Origin: Lachnoclostridium sp. An138
GTDB taxonomy: Bacteria > Bacillota > Clostridia > Lachnospirales > Lachnospiraceae
Direction: 5' to 3'
DNA: 64,000 bases
NCBI RefSeq assembly: GCF_002160765.1
Contig: NZ_NFLF01000009.1
Coordinates: 1-64,000 of the forward strand
The position numbers and the translations under genes are program-made. Within the stretch, counting starts at the first letter, position 1, and every line of letters starts with the position of its first letter. The notes below the pieces were generated by a model. That model was not told where the DNA came from and searched no databases. It was given only the letters and a program-made list of their open reading frames with translations. Shown here in pieces: positions 45,438 to 54,574 of this stretch.

Positions 45438-45486
45438 GCAGCGTCGGTGTACAAGGGGCCATGCGCCTTGGTACACCGACGCTGCG
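45438..45486. repeat. Short relative of the 275-bp element
   Basis: A 49-bp near-perfect palindrome, GCAGCGTCGGTGTACAAGG and CCTTGGTACACCGACGCTG around a 9-nt centre. Its arms match the termini of the element at 20851-21125. It appears to be that element with its interior deleted. On the plus strand it is followed by TTTTTT and could terminate transcription. Confidence 0.78.
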
Positions 45487-45498
45487 TTTTTTCCCTGC

Positions 45499-46794
45499 TC
45501 AGGCTGTGTAATTCCAGGTATAGGAAAAGATATGAGCTCCTATGACAAGACCGCTTAAGGAGGGATAATTCGCATATGTCCGGAAGAATACCCGGTTTCC
45601 CACGTTGGATTCCCCGGCAATAGCCCGCCTGGCCGCCGTATAGCAGGACTCTGTCACCGAATCCAGCCCCTGCTCCAGCATCAGATCGAAACGGCCCGAG
45701 GTTACGGGCGAGAACTGTCCGGAGGCCCGGATAACACTGATGATATCATTCTGGGCAAAACGGGAATCCCGGATGCGGTTCATGACCACAGCTCCGACCG
45801 CCAGCTGTCCCTCCGCGCCCTGATTTCCCGCTTCGCAGTAAATCAGAACCGCCAGGGCCGTCACCTCTTCTTCCGTGGCATTGTAAGCGCCATACTGCAC
45901 ATACTCCAGCTCTGTGGTCCGCACGCCGGTCACATCACCCAGAGACGCCTGAATCTCAGCCGCTTTTGCCGCCTCGATCTGGGCCTCAATGGCGCGCTTC
46001 TCAGCAATCAGCTGCTCAAGAACCTCTTTCTGATTCTCAAGCGTATTATTTTTTCCTTCAAGATCCGCCTGAGCCTCCGCGATCTGCGTCACATGCTGGC
46101 TGATCTGGCCGGAAGTGCTGCTTGCCAGCGCCGACACCTCATCCTGCTTTTTCTCCACAGAGGCCTGAAGCTCTTCCAGAGCCTCCATTTCACCCTGAAG
46201 CTGTGCTTCCTGCTCCTCGATGGCTTCCTTCTGCGCCACGTACTGCTCGAACATCTGGCGGTCATATTCCGTGATGCTGGCTGCGTAGCCTGCCTGGTTC
46301 AAAGCCTCCGCGAAGCTTCCTGACGTCAGAAGGATTTCCAGAAAAGAGCTCTGGGGATGCTCATACATGTACTGGATGCGGGCCTTCATGTCCGCATACT
46401 GCTGTTCCTCCACAGCCTTCGCCTCTTCCAGATCCGCCTGGGTCTGTTCAATCTCCGCCTGCTTGTCCGCAATCTGGCTGTTCAGATCCGCAATCTCCTC
46501 TTCCAGAGAAGCGTACTGGCTGTTCAGATCCGCCAGATAATTTTCCATATCTTCTTTGGCCTGCTGCAGCTTCTGCTTTTTCTCCTCTGTCTCGTCAATC
46601 TCCTGCTGAGTCTTATCGATCTCCTGCTGCTGATTGTCGATCTCGTTCTGAATCTCCTGTACGTCGCTCTCATCCGGCGTCTCCGCGGCCAGGGCCCTGT
46701 AAGGCAGATGCGTATAGGACGGAAGCCCCAGCGCCAGAGCCAGGGCCGCCGCCGCGGTCCGCCGTATGATTTTCAAGCCTCGTACCTTTTTCAT
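45499..46794 (-). CDS. Cell wall hydrolase: coiled coil plus SleB domain
   Basis: A 431-aa secreted protein. Signal peptide at about 1-36. Residues 40-285 form a long coiled coil of the PcsB/CwlO type (with MYEHPQSSFLEILLTSGSF, given in part, between its arms), the kind regulated by FtsEX. The C-terminal 125 residues are a SleB/CwlJ hydrolase domain (LIYCEAGNQGAEGQLAVGAV, split as CEAGNQGAEGQ; QFSPV; ARRAIAGE). It should cleave peptidoglycan during division. ATG at 46794 follows AGGTGAG. The SleB domain is usual in spore germination, but this coiled-coil context suggests a vegetative role. Confidence 0.9.
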   Translation of the reverse strand: MKKVRGLKIIRRTAAAALALALGLPSYTHLPYRALAAETPDESDVQEIQNEIDNQQQEIDKTQQEIDETEEKKQKLQQAKEDMENYLADLNSQYASLEEEIADLNSQIADKQAEIEQTQADLEEAKAVEEQQYADMKARIQYMYEHPQSSFLEILLTSGSFAEALNQAGYAASITEYDRQMFEQYVAQKEAIEEQEAQLQGEMEALEELQASVEKKQDEVSALASSTSGQISQHVTQIAEAQADLEGKNNTLENQKEVLEQLIAEKRAIEAQIEAAKAAEIQASLGDVTGVRTTELEYVQYGAYNATEEEVTALAVLIYCEAGNQGAEGQLAVGAVVMNRIRDSRFAQNDIISVIRASGQFSPVTSGRFDLMLEQGLDSVTESCYTAARRAIAGESNVGNRVFFRTYANYPSLSGLVIGAHIFSYTWNYTA

Positions 46795-46863
46795 CGTCTC
46801 ACCTGTATTCGCAAAAACTGCGGCATCCACTATTTCCATGCTCCGTCAGCCTGCTGCGGGTCT

Positions 46864-47361
46864 TTACTTCCAGTCGTATCTGGTCAGATGTCCTTCCAGC
46901 TTCATACCCGGAAACTGATTCTGCCGCAGGGCCTCGTAGAGCACGACCGCCACAGAATTGGACAGATTCAGGGAACGCGTCTCCCCCACCATGGGAATCC
47001 GCACTGCCCGCTCCTGGTTTTCCAGAAGCAGCTCTTCCGGGATGCCTGCGCTTTCCTTGCCGAACATGATATAACAGTCCGGCTCATACGCAGCTTCCGC
47101 ATATACCCTGGGGGCCTTTGTGGTAGCCATCCAGGGATTGGCGCCGGGATTCCGGCGCAGAAAATCTTCATAATTGATATATGTGGCCACATCCAGCTGC
47201 GGCCAGTAATCCATGCCGGCCCGCTTCAGCTCTTTTTCACCCAGACGGAACCCCAGAGGCTCAATCAGATGCAGACGGGTACCCGTGGCCACACAGGTCC
47301 GTCCGATATTTCCGGTGTTCGCCGGAATCTCCGGCTCCAGAAGCACAATATTAAAAGCCAT
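46864..47361 (-). CDS. trmL: tRNA (cytidine/uridine-34 2'-O)-methyltransferase TrmL
   Basis: A 165-aa SPOUT methyltransferase that methylates the wobble base of tRNA-Leu. Motifs are LEPEIPANTGNIGRTC, FGKESAGIPEELL, and SLNLSNSVAVVLYEALRQ, which form the knotted SAM site. ATG at 47361 follows AGGAAG; a TTG two codons upstream is less likely. Overlaps nothing of note except close spacing with the aminotransferase stop. Confidence 0.95.
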   Translation of the reverse strand: MAFNIVLLEPEIPANTGNIGRTCVATGTRLHLIEPLGFRLGEKELKRAGMDYWPQLDVATYINYEDFLRRNPGANPWMATTKAPRVYAEAAYEPDCYIMFGKESAGIPEELLLENQERAVRIPMVGETRSLNLSNSVAVVLYEALRQNQFPGMKLEGHLTRYDWK

Positions 47362-47363
47362 AC

Positions 47364-48539
47364 TCAAGCTTCCTTTTCCGCTCTCAGCCGCGCCACAAAA
47401 TGACTCAGGCGCCCCAGAGCCTCTTTTAACTGCTCCAGAGAGTAGGCGTAGGAAATCCGCAGGAATCCTTCTCCGCAGGCTCCGAACGCGGTTCCCGGAA
47501 CCACCGCCACCTTTTCCTCTTCCAGGAAGCGGGTCGCGAACTCGTCCGAACTCATTCCGAACTCTTTGATACTCGGGAAGGTGTAAAAAGCGCCATAAGG
47601 CTCAAAACAGGAAAGGCCCATCTCCTGAAACGCATTCATCAGAAAGCGGCGTCTCTGATCGTAGGACTCCCGCATCATGGCCACATCCTCGTCTCCGTTG
47701 CGGAGAGCCTCCACAGCCGCGTACTGGCTGGTGGTCGGCGCGCACATGATCGCATACTGGTGAATCTTCGTCATCTGGGCAATGATGTCCGCAGGTCCGC
47801 AGGCATAACCCAGACGCCAGCCGGTCATGGCGTAGGCCTTGGAAAAGCCGTTGATCAGGATTGTGCGCTCCCGCATTCCCGGAAGGCTGGCAATCGACAC
47901 ATGATCGCCCTTATAGCTCAGTTCGGAATAGATTTCGTCCGAAAGCACAAAGATATCCTTTTCTATACAGACCTCAGCGATGGCTTCCAGATCCTCTTTC
48001 TCCATAATGGCTCCCGTCGGATTGTTCGGGAAAGGAAGCACCAGGATCTTCGTCTTATCTGTAATGGCCGCCAGCAGTTCTTCTTTCGTAAGGCGGAATT
48101 CATTTTCTTCCTTCAGCTCGATGATGACCGGAACTCCGTCCGCCAGCACCGCGCAGGGCTCATAGGACACGTAGCTGGGCTGGGGAATCAGAACCTCGTC
48201 CCCCGGATTCAGCATGGCACGAAAGGCCGCGTCGATGCCCTCGCTGCCGCCTACGGTAATCAGCACTTCCCGGAGCGGATCGTAGCTCACATGAATACGG
48301 CGCTCCAGGTAACGCACAATCTCCTCTCTCAGCTCTTTCAGTCCTGAATTGGAGGTGTAAAAAGTGCGTCCTTTTTCCAGAGAATAGATACCTTCTTCCC
48401 GGATATGCCAGGGCGTGTCAAAATCAGGCTCTCCCACACCCAGGGAGATGGCGTCCGGCATCTCGCTCACAATATCAAAAAACTTTCGGATGCCCGACGG
48501 TGGAATCGAAACTATTTTATCTGATAATGGATTTCTCAC
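47364..48539 (-). CDS. Class I aminotransferase
   Basis: A 391-aa PLP-dependent aminotransferase of the aspartate/aromatic type. The PLP Lys is in NGFSKAYAMTGWRLGY; NPTGA, SDEIYSEL and a C-terminal RISYAYS are present. Amino-acid preference is not certain. The start overlaps the Lrp gene stop by 4 bp, so the regulator and the enzyme are coupled. Confidence 0.92.
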   Translation of the reverse strand: MRNPLSDKIVSIPPSGIRKFFDIVSEMPDAISLGVGEPDFDTPWHIREEGIYSLEKGRTFYTSNSGLKELREEIVRYLERRIHVSYDPLREVLITVGGSEGIDAAFRAMLNPGDEVLIPQPSYVSYEPCAVLADGVPVIIELKEENEFRLTKEELLAAITDKTKILVLPFPNNPTGAIMEKEDLEAIAEVCIEKDIFVLSDEIYSELSYKGDHVSIASLPGMRERTILINGFSKAYAMTGWRLGYACGPADIIAQMTKIHQYAIMCAPTTSQYAAVEALRNGDEDVAMMRESYDQRRRFLMNAFQEMGLSCFEPYGAFYTFPSIKEFGMSSDEFATRFLEEEKVAVVPGTAFGACGEGFLRISYAYSLEQLKEALGRLSHFVARLRAEKEA

Positions 48540-49018
48540 GGCGTCACCAGCATCCTTTCATCTTCTGTCGTATGTACCATAATAGAACCATGGTCCTTGT
48601 ATTTTTTCAATATGAAATGAGTGGCAGTGCTCAGCACAGACTCAATCGGAGAAAGCTTGTCGGAGACAAACTGAGCCACATCGCGCATGGTCTTTCCTTC
48701 AATCATCACCATGAAGTCAAAGCCGCCGGAGATCAGATACACGCTGTCCACTTCCGGATAGTTGTAAATGCGCTCCGCCACCTTGTCAAAGCCAAGGCCT
48801 CTCTGGGGCGTCACCTTTACCTCAATCAGAGCCGTCAGCTTCTCCGCGCTGGTCTTATCCCAGTCAATCAGGGTATGATAACCGCAGATGATTCCTTCCT
48901 TTTCCATATCCGCGATCTCATTGGCTACCACCGCTTCTTCCACACCCAGCATCACCGCCAGATCCTTCAGGTTTACACGGCTGTTCTTTTCAATAAATGT
49001 AAGTATTTTCTCTCTCAC
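48536..49018 (-). CDS. Lrp/AsnC-family regulator
   Basis: A 160-aa regulator: N-terminal winged HTH (NLKDLAVMLGVEEAVVANEI, split as LKDLAVMLGVEE) and a C-terminal RAM/ligand domain (VYLISGGFDFMVMIEG). Lrp proteins respond to amino acids; coupling to the aminotransferase downstream suggests it controls that gene. Confidence 0.92.
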   Translation of the reverse strand: MREKILTFIEKNSRVNLKDLAVMLGVEEAVVANEIADMEKEGIICGYHTLIDWDKTSAEKLTALIEVKVTPQRGLGFDKVAERIYNYPEVDSVYLISGGFDFMVMIEGKTMRDVAQFVSDKLSPIESVLSTATHFILKKYKDHGSIMVHTTEDERMLVTP

Positions 49019-49033
49019 AACAATTCCCTCCCA

Positions 49034-50026
49034 TCAGTTTTTATGATAAATTTTATATAACTCATCCGTCTTCGGCCGTTCCAGATAGCTTTCCTCTCCG
49101 CCGTTCCAGATACGGCGGGCCTTTCCGTCTGTGGCCTTCCCGATGACCGCCGCCGGTATCCCGGCCGCCTCAAGCTTTCTCACCAGATCATGTCCCTGAT
49201 CCGCCGCCATCAGCATGCAGCCGCTGGAAATCAGATAATAGGGATTCAGCTCAAAATATTCGCAGATCTCTATGGTCTCCTGGCGGATCGGTATGGCCTT
49301 CAGATCGATCTCCAGGCCAATCCCTGAAGCTTCAGCCACCTCCCAGAGCGCTCCATAAATGCCGCCCTCTGTCACATCATGCATGGCGCTCACCCCATGC
49401 TCCACAGCGATTCTGGAATCCGGGAGCACCGAAAGATATTGATCAAAGCCCTTCGCCGTATCCACAAAAGCCTGCGAAAAACGCTCCAGCAGCTCCTTTT
49501 CCTTTTCCTTTGCAATGATCGAAGTTCCCTCGATTCCGATCCATTTGGTCACAAGAATGTCCTGACCGGGCTTCGCGCCCGCCGTGGATACCAGCCGGTC
49601 CTCCCGGACCTTTCCCACCCCCGTGACGCTTATCACCGGCTGGGTCACAGCCCGCGTGACCTCCGTATGGCCTCCCATGACCTGAATATGAAAATGAGCG
49701 CAGGCTTCTTCCACCTGGCGCATCATTTCCCGGATATCCTCTTCCTCGATTTCTTCCGGCAGAAGCACGGTCAGCATGACGCCCACCGGCTCCGCCCCGC
49801 TGCTGGCCAGATCGTTCGCCGTGATCTGAATCGCCAGCATTCCCACATCCTTCACGGTTCCCGTGATCGGATCTGTGGAAATCACAAAAATCTCCCCGGG
49901 AGAGAGTTTTACCGCCGCGCAGTCCTCGCCTACGCCGGCTCCCAGAAGCACCTCGTCCCGCTTTGTATGAATCTGTTTAAATATGCTTCTCTTTAAGACG
50001 GTCTCCGAAACCTTGCCAATCTTCAT
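49034..50026 (-). CDS. AIR synthase-related protein (HypE-like)
   Basis: A 330-aa member of the PurM/HypE/SelD/ThiL ATP-binding superfamily. It has GEDCAAVKL, STDPITG, ANDLASSGAEPVG, MGGHTEV, and MHDVTEGGIYGALWEV, which map to the nucleotide and metal-binding motifs. No C-terminal Cys as in HypE, and no hyp genes nearby. Biochemical role unknown. Usually linked to amino acid or cofactor genes in clostridia; here next to an Lrp/aminotransferase pair. Confidence 0.85.
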   Translation of the reverse strand: MKIGKVSETVLKRSIFKQIHTKRDEVLLGAGVGEDCAAVKLSPGEIFVISTDPITGTVKDVGMLAIQITANDLASSGAEPVGVMLTVLLPEEIEEEDIREMMRQVEEACAHFHIQVMGGHTEVTRAVTQPVISVTGVGKVREDRLVSTAGAKPGQDILVTKWIGIEGTSIIAKEKEKELLERFSQAFVDTAKGFDQYLSVLPDSRIAVEHGVSAMHDVTEGGIYGALWEVAEASGIGLEIDLKAIPIRQETIEICEYFELNPYYLISSGCMLMAADQGHDLVRKLEAAGIPAAVIGKATDGKARRIWNGGEESYLERPKTDELYKIYHKN

Positions 50027-50062
50027 GCCGCGCTCCCCTTCTGCACTTTTTAAGTCTTCCGC

Positions 50063-50094
50063 CTGCGGGGCGCAGAAACTTCCGCTCCCCGCAG
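50063..50094 (-). terminator. Hairpin between the VanW and AIR-synthase-like genes
   Basis: Perfect 8-bp stem CTGCGGGG/CCCCGCAG. No U-run follows on the minus strand, so termination is uncertain. Confidence 0.4.
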
Positions 50095-50108
50095 AGGCTG
50101 CCGGACCT

Positions 50109-51548
50109 TTACTGCATCCGCTCGATGCAGGACGCCAGGGTAGCGTTCACCAGCGCCTCATCCTGGGTGGCAATGGCTGCCTGAAGTTCATTGGACAGAG
50201 ACTCTTCTCCCGCTATTCCCACGGTAATCGTTCTGGGGAACATCCGGTATGTGGTCTTATTCACCTTTGTCACTTCCTGCTCTACGCCGTCAATATAGAC
50301 ATGTTTGTAGAGTTCCGCCACCACGCCTGTATTTCCATTTGTCGCCACGATGTAGCCGATGGGCTGGCCCGCGTCCGCCACAATCTGCGTAGTCGCAGGC
50401 GTGGTGCTCACCGTCGTGCTTGTGAAGGCAATGGTCCGGTTGGAGGCCCGCGTCTCCTCCCCGTAGATCGTAAAGGTAATCGTCTTATTCGACGTATACG
50501 CCTCAATATAAATGGGCGCATCCGTATTGTTTGTAAATTTCAGATCCTTGTAGGTTCCCGCAATCGCCGCGTCCGCCGCCGGGTCCACATAGGATACGGG
50601 CATGGAATGCCCGGAACGCTCCGTCACTTCCAGCTCCGCGCGTATCACCGCGTTGTAAAGCGTCGTGGATACCTGGCAGATGCCGCCGCCCATACTGTCC
50701 ACAGTCTCTCCGTTCAGATAAGATCCCGCCATGTAATACCCGTTCGCCGTAGTAAAGGGGCTCACCGCCTCATAAGCGGAGAAGGTGTCGCCCGGATACA
50801 GCACTGTGCCGTTGATCAGCTCTGCTCCCCGGGCAATATTTCCGGAGCGGTTGCTGTTCGACGTCTTATAGCTTGTGGTATAGGTGCCGAGCTCATCCTG
50901 AACCTTGCTCAGCTCCTCTTCTGTGCCGCGGGGCTCATCGATTTCCACCGGAAGATCGACGCTTCCCTCTATGTAATCCCACTCATTTTCAATATAATTC
51001 AAAATGGCCTCCACAGAGCCGTCCACATCCAGCAGAAGGCCTTCCTCGCCCGCCACGTAGGTAAAGGTGCTGCCATTCTTCTCAAGAGAAGCGTCCACCG
51101 CTTCCTGATCAAACTGGGTACATTCGCTGTTCACATACTCTGTAACCAGATCGGAATCCAGCGTCCACTCCAGCTGATAATTTTTATTCTCATGCTCCAG
51201 ATCCTTGCGGTCCTTGTAGCGCTGAATAATATTTCCGGTCTTTCCAAGCTGAACCGCTTCTTCCACCACATCCATATTCGTGCAGCTTAAGCCCAGATCT
51301 CGCAGGGTCGTCTGAAGCTGGTTGTCTCCGATGTTCAGGGTCAGAGTCTCTGTCCCCATTTCCTCTACGTAATCTTCGACCTCTGCCCGCGCTTCCGCCT
51401 CGGTCATGCCGGATACGTCAATTCCGTCAATATAGACTCCCGTATGAATCACGCTGCCGGAAGAAGTGTCCGCCGCCAGAGCCTCCGCGCCGCCGGCTGT
51501 CAGCGTAAGACCCAGAGCCAGCCCGGCCAGCCATGTCATTTTTCTCAT
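50109..51548 (-). CDS. VanW-family exported protein
   Basis: A 479-aa secreted protein. Signal peptide at about 1-27 (ending ALAAD), then one or two PG-binding-4-like segments (SGMTEAEARAEVEDYV, TLRDLGLS), then the VanW domain (FSAYEAVSPFTTANGY, GGGICQVSTTLYNAVI, ERSGHSMPVSYV). VanW domains occur in cell wall proteins of unknown activity. ATG at 51548 follows AGAGGAG; monocistronic. Confidence 0.9.
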   Translation of the reverse strand: MRKMTWLAGLALGLTLTAGGAEALAADTSSGSVIHTGVYIDGIDVSGMTEAEARAEVEDYVEEMGTETLTLNIGDNQLQTTLRDLGLSCTNMDVVEEAVQLGKTGNIIQRYKDRKDLEHENKNYQLEWTLDSDLVTEYVNSECTQFDQEAVDASLEKNGSTFTYVAGEEGLLLDVDGSVEAILNYIENEWDYIEGSVDLPVEIDEPRGTEEELSKVQDELGTYTTSYKTSNSNRSGNIARGAELINGTVLYPGDTFSAYEAVSPFTTANGYYMAGSYLNGETVDSMGGGICQVSTTLYNAVIRAELEVTERSGHSMPVSYVDPAADAAIAGTYKDLKFTNNTDAPIYIEAYTSNKTITFTIYGEETRASNRTIAFTSTTVSTTPATTQIVADAGQPIGYIVATNGNTGVVAELYKHVYIDGVEQEVTKVNKTTYRMFPRTITVGIAGEESLSNELQAAIATQDEALVNATLASCIERMQ

Positions 51549-51591
51549 AATATCTCCTCTTTTCCCGTTCACAGTTCACAGATATGCCGTC

Positions 51592-51696
51592 CTATGACAG
51601 AGCGTAGCTCAGCATCGGCACTACCATGGCAATTACCAGAATCACAATGATGATTGTGGATATGATTTTTCTTGATTTCTTGTCATAAAAATTCAT
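51592..51696 (-). CDS. 34-aa membrane miniprotein coupled to the exonuclease gene
   Basis: A 34-residue protein starting MNFYDKKSRK, then one membrane helix (IISTIIIVILVIAMVVP) and a short tail. Its ATG overlaps the exonuclease stop (ATGA) and has GGGAGG 8 nt upstream, a full translation signal. It resembles in plan the small stress-signalling miniproteins of the Prli42 kind, but that link is only by shape. Confidence 0.72.
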   Translation of the reverse strand: MNFYDKKSRKIISTIIIVILVIAMVVPMLSYALS

Positions 51697-52406
51697 CTTA
51701 TTATCCTCCCGTGTGTGGAAATAATTTTATCAATCAGTCTCGAAGCTTCATTTTTCGTAAGAGTGTCCACAGACACATCTAACGCTATTTTATGATATTT
51801 TACCAGATCATTCAAGTATCCTTTTTGCGCAGGTGTCACCGGCCCCTGTTTTTTCACTTTGTATGTCAGCGGAAACGGTTCAAAAAGCTCCGGCGGACTG
51901 TCCGGAAAGTCCCGGCTCAGGCGCAGGTACAGCTCCATGGCCGCGCAGGCGTCATCCACGGCCCGGTGCGCATGCTCATGAACAATGCCGTAATGGCAGC
52001 AGAGCGCCGTCAGGCTTTTATGCTCCATGTCCGGCAGCAGCTTCCGGGCAATCTTCAGCGTATCTATTCCCGCCTTTTCAAACTCCAGTCCGAAATTCAC
52101 GGCGTTTTTCTTCACAAAGCTGTAGTCAAACAGAATATTGTGGCCCAGAAGAGGCAGATCGCCACAGAACTCTGCCAGTTCTCCCACAGCAGTCCGGGTA
52201 TCCTTCCCTCCCGCCGCCATCTCGTCTGTGATTCCGGTCAGTTCCTGAATTCTGGGGCTGATTCGGATGCCGGGATTCAGAAGCGTCTCATATCTCTCCA
52301 GAATCCTTCCGCCTTCTACCCTTATCGCTCCGATCTCAAGAATCCGGTCTTCCGCCGGGCTTAACCCCGTCGTCTCCAGATCCAGCGCAATATAACTGTC
52401 CGTCAC
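51693..52406 (-). CDS. DnaQ-family 3'-5' exonuclease
   Basis: A 237-aa DEDDh exonuclease. The first motif is DLETTG, the second HNILFDYSFVK, and the third HRAVDDACAAMELY. A C-terminal helical tail follows the domain (TPAQKGYLNDLVKYH). Possibly a proofreading or single-strand nuclease of the PolC-exo kind. The GTG at 52406 follows GAGGTGAGACGA; an ATG at 52436 lies inside the radical SAM gene. The radical SAM stop is 3 bp upstream. Confidence 0.9.
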   Translation of the reverse strand: MTDSYIALDLETTGLSPAEDRILEIGAIRVEGGRILERYETLLNPGIRISPRIQELTGITDEMAAGGKDTRTAVGELAEFCGDLPLLGHNILFDYSFVKKNAVNFGLEFEKAGIDTLKIARKLLPDMEHKSLTALCCHYGIVHEHAHRAVDDACAAMELYLRLSRDFPDSPPELFEPFPLTYKVKKQGPVTPAQKGYLNDLVKYHKIALDVSVDTLTKNEASRLIDKIISTHGRIIR

Positions 52407-52411
52407 TCGTC

Positions 52412-54304
52412 TCACCTCTTTGGTTCTTCTTCCCACCAGCTTAAGCCTGCGTCCCCGGTCAGAGGACTTCTCTTTTCGTAGTCAAAAATCAGGTATACCG
52501 GTCCCCGGTTTTCTCCGGCCTCTGCCTTTTCTCCCCGCAGCAGCGCCGCTCCTTCTCCGGTCAGCGCTTCCACATGGGTCTCTCCCGGCGCCAGCCGGCG
52601 GATTCTCCGGAGCTCTTCCTTATAGGGAGTCTCATCCGGCGCAAAGGAAGGCCGGGCCTTCGCCCGCTCTCTCAGGTAATAGTCTACCGTCAGAAGCTCC
52701 CGGTACATGTCCTTCTCCTCCGGGAAATATTCCGCCGCAAAATCCAGCAGCAGCTCGTATTTGCGGACCCGGGAGGATTTCTGGCCCGACTGCCTTTCTC
52801 CATAATAGACAGCCAGGTTTTCAAAAAACGCAAAGGCTGAAGAAAAGCGGGGAATCAGCTGCTCCAGGGTCTTCCCGAATTGAAGACTATTATAATAGAT
52901 TTCCACCATTTCTTCAATCATCTTAAGCCGTAAAATATCGGAAAAAGGAAGCCATGGGGTGGAAAGTACCTCGTAGGGAGGCTGGAATCTCCACTGAAGT
53001 CCGTATTTCCGCGCGTCTTCCTGCATGGGAGCGCCTTTGAGCACCTTCAGGAAGCCCAGCTGAAGCTGTTCCGGCTTCATGGCAAAGACCCGGTCAAAGG
53101 AATGGCCGAAGCTCTCATAATTCTCAAAAGGAAGACCCGCTATCAGATCCAGATGCTGGTGAATATTTCTTCCGCTCCGGATCTGTCCCACGATTTTTTC
53201 CAGCTTATCCAGATCCGTCTTTCGGCGGACCGCTTCCAGAGTCTTTGGATTCGCGGACTGAACGCCGATCTCCAGCTGTACCAGCCCCGGCCTCATCCTT
53301 CCCAGCAGCTCCAGCTCCTCTGCGTCCAGGAGCTCTGCTTCTATCTCAAAATGAAAATTCGTGATCCCGTTGTCATGCTCCAGAATGTAGGTCCAGATGG
53401 CCATGGCATGGCTCTTCCTGCAGTTAAAGGTCCGGTCCACGAATTTCACCTGGGGCACTCTCCGGTTCAGAAAGAACTGAAGCTCCCGGCACACCTTCTC
53501 CGCGTCCCGGAAACGCACGCTCTTATCTATGGAAGAGAGGCAATAGCTGCAGGAAAAAGGACAGCCCCGGCTGGATTCATAATAAATGATCCGGTTCTCA
53601 AATCCGGCCAGATCCGCATAGGGAAAGGGCAGGCTGTTCAGATCCGGCAGCGGCGCCGGCGGATTCACGCGGATAGGACGGCCTGCGGCCGCCTGCGCTG
53701 TCTGCTGTGCTTCCCCGAGAACCGCCGCCCGGCCTTCCGGCCGGCGCTCCGCGCTTCCCTGCGGCTCCCGGAATACAAGTCCCGGGATTTCCGCAAGGTG
53801 CTCCGTATCAGCCTGTCCGGCCGCACAGCACTCTGCCAGCAGCCGGAAGGTCTCTTCCCCTTCCCCGCATAGAATTCCGTCCACAGCCGGATTTTCTCGG
53901 AGAGTTTCCTCCGCGTCGTAGGAGACTTCCGGCCCGCCCAGCCAGATGGGAACCTCCGGCATGATCTTTCTGCAGTTCTCCGCCAGCTCCCTCACATATA
54001 CGATATTCCAGATATAGCAGGAAAATAACAGGACGTCCGGTTTCCGAAGATAAATCTCCCGGAGAATCTCCTCTGTGCGGTGGTTGATGGTGAATTCCGC
54101 CATCTCTATGACCGCCTTTCCCTGGAGGGCCGGAGGCTCTCCGAAACCGGGCGGCGCGGATGCGGTGCCAGGGGCAGGCTGAGCCTGCGCCTGCGCCGGA
54201 ACTCTGCGGCCTGCAGTCTGCGCAAGCGCTGAAGCGCGCAGGCTGTAAACGGCCAGGTTGGAATGGATATATTTTGCGTTGATTGCTGTTAATAAAAATT
54301 TCAT
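52412..54304 (-). CDS. B12-binding domain radical SAM protein (DUF4080)
   Basis: A 630-aa protein. N-terminal cobalamin-binding Rossmann domain (about 1-190, with the FTINHRTEEILREIYL and GGPEVSYDAEETL segments), radical SAM domain with the cluster motif CPFSCSYC, and a DUF4080 C-terminal domain. Ala/Pro/Gln-rich inserts near residues 15-50 and 180-210 are unusual and probably loops. Substrate unknown. ATG at 54304 overlaps the XRE gene stop (ATGA). Confidence 0.9.
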   Translation of the reverse strand: MKFLLTAINAKYIHSNLAVYSLRASALAQTAGRRVPAQAQAQPAPGTASAPPGFGEPPALQGKAVIEMAEFTINHRTEEILREIYLRKPDVLLFSCYIWNIVYVRELAENCRKIMPEVPIWLGGPEVSYDAEETLRENPAVDGILCGEGEETFRLLAECCAAGQADTEHLAEIPGLVFREPQGSAERRPEGRAAVLGEAQQTAQAAAGRPIRVNPPAPLPDLNSLPFPYADLAGFENRIIYYESSRGCPFSCSYCLSSIDKSVRFRDAEKVCRELQFFLNRRVPQVKFVDRTFNCRKSHAMAIWTYILEHDNGITNFHFEIEAELLDAEELELLGRMRPGLVQLEIGVQSANPKTLEAVRRKTDLDKLEKIVGQIRSGRNIHQHLDLIAGLPFENYESFGHSFDRVFAMKPEQLQLGFLKVLKGAPMQEDARKYGLQWRFQPPYEVLSTPWLPFSDILRLKMIEEMVEIYYNSLQFGKTLEQLIPRFSSAFAFFENLAVYYGERQSGQKSSRVRKYELLLDFAAEYFPEEKDMYRELLTVDYYLRERAKARPSFAPDETPYKEELRRIRRLAPGETHVEALTGEGAALLRGEKAEAGENRGPVYLIFDYEKRSPLTGDAGLSWWEEEPKR

Positions 54305-54555
54305 GGCTTTTTCATTTCCTTCTTTTCCTGCTTTATTACCCTCAATGGACAATTCTGTGCATGTTCACTTCTCTTTGATAACTCTTCCATACATATATAA
54401 TATTCCAGCAAACGCAGAACATAGTCTGGAGCATGTCTGCCATCACGCTCCCATTCAGAAACTGTTCGATATGGGATCTGAAAATATTCACAAAACTCCC
54501 GCCGATTCATTCCTGTACTTTCTCTGAGTTCTCTGATCTTTTTTGCTTTATCCAT
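54301..54555 (-). CDS. XRE-family HTH regulator
   Basis: An 84-aa protein with an N-terminal helix-turn-helix (KIRELRESTGMNRREFCEYF, given as REFCEYFQIPYRTVSEWERD) and a basic C-terminal tail. It overlaps the radical SAM gene by 4 bp, so the two are coupled. ATG at 54555 lies 6 nt after AGGG; the ATG at 54558 is one codon earlier. A pair of inverted sites overlaps its own start region, suggesting autoregulation. Confidence 0.87.
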   Translation of the reverse strand: MDKAKKIRELRESTGMNRREFCEYFQIPYRTVSEWERDGRHAPDYVLRLLEYYICMEELSKRSEHAQNCPLRVIKQEKKEMKKP

Positions 54556-54574
54556 CATTTTCCCTTTCACGAAA

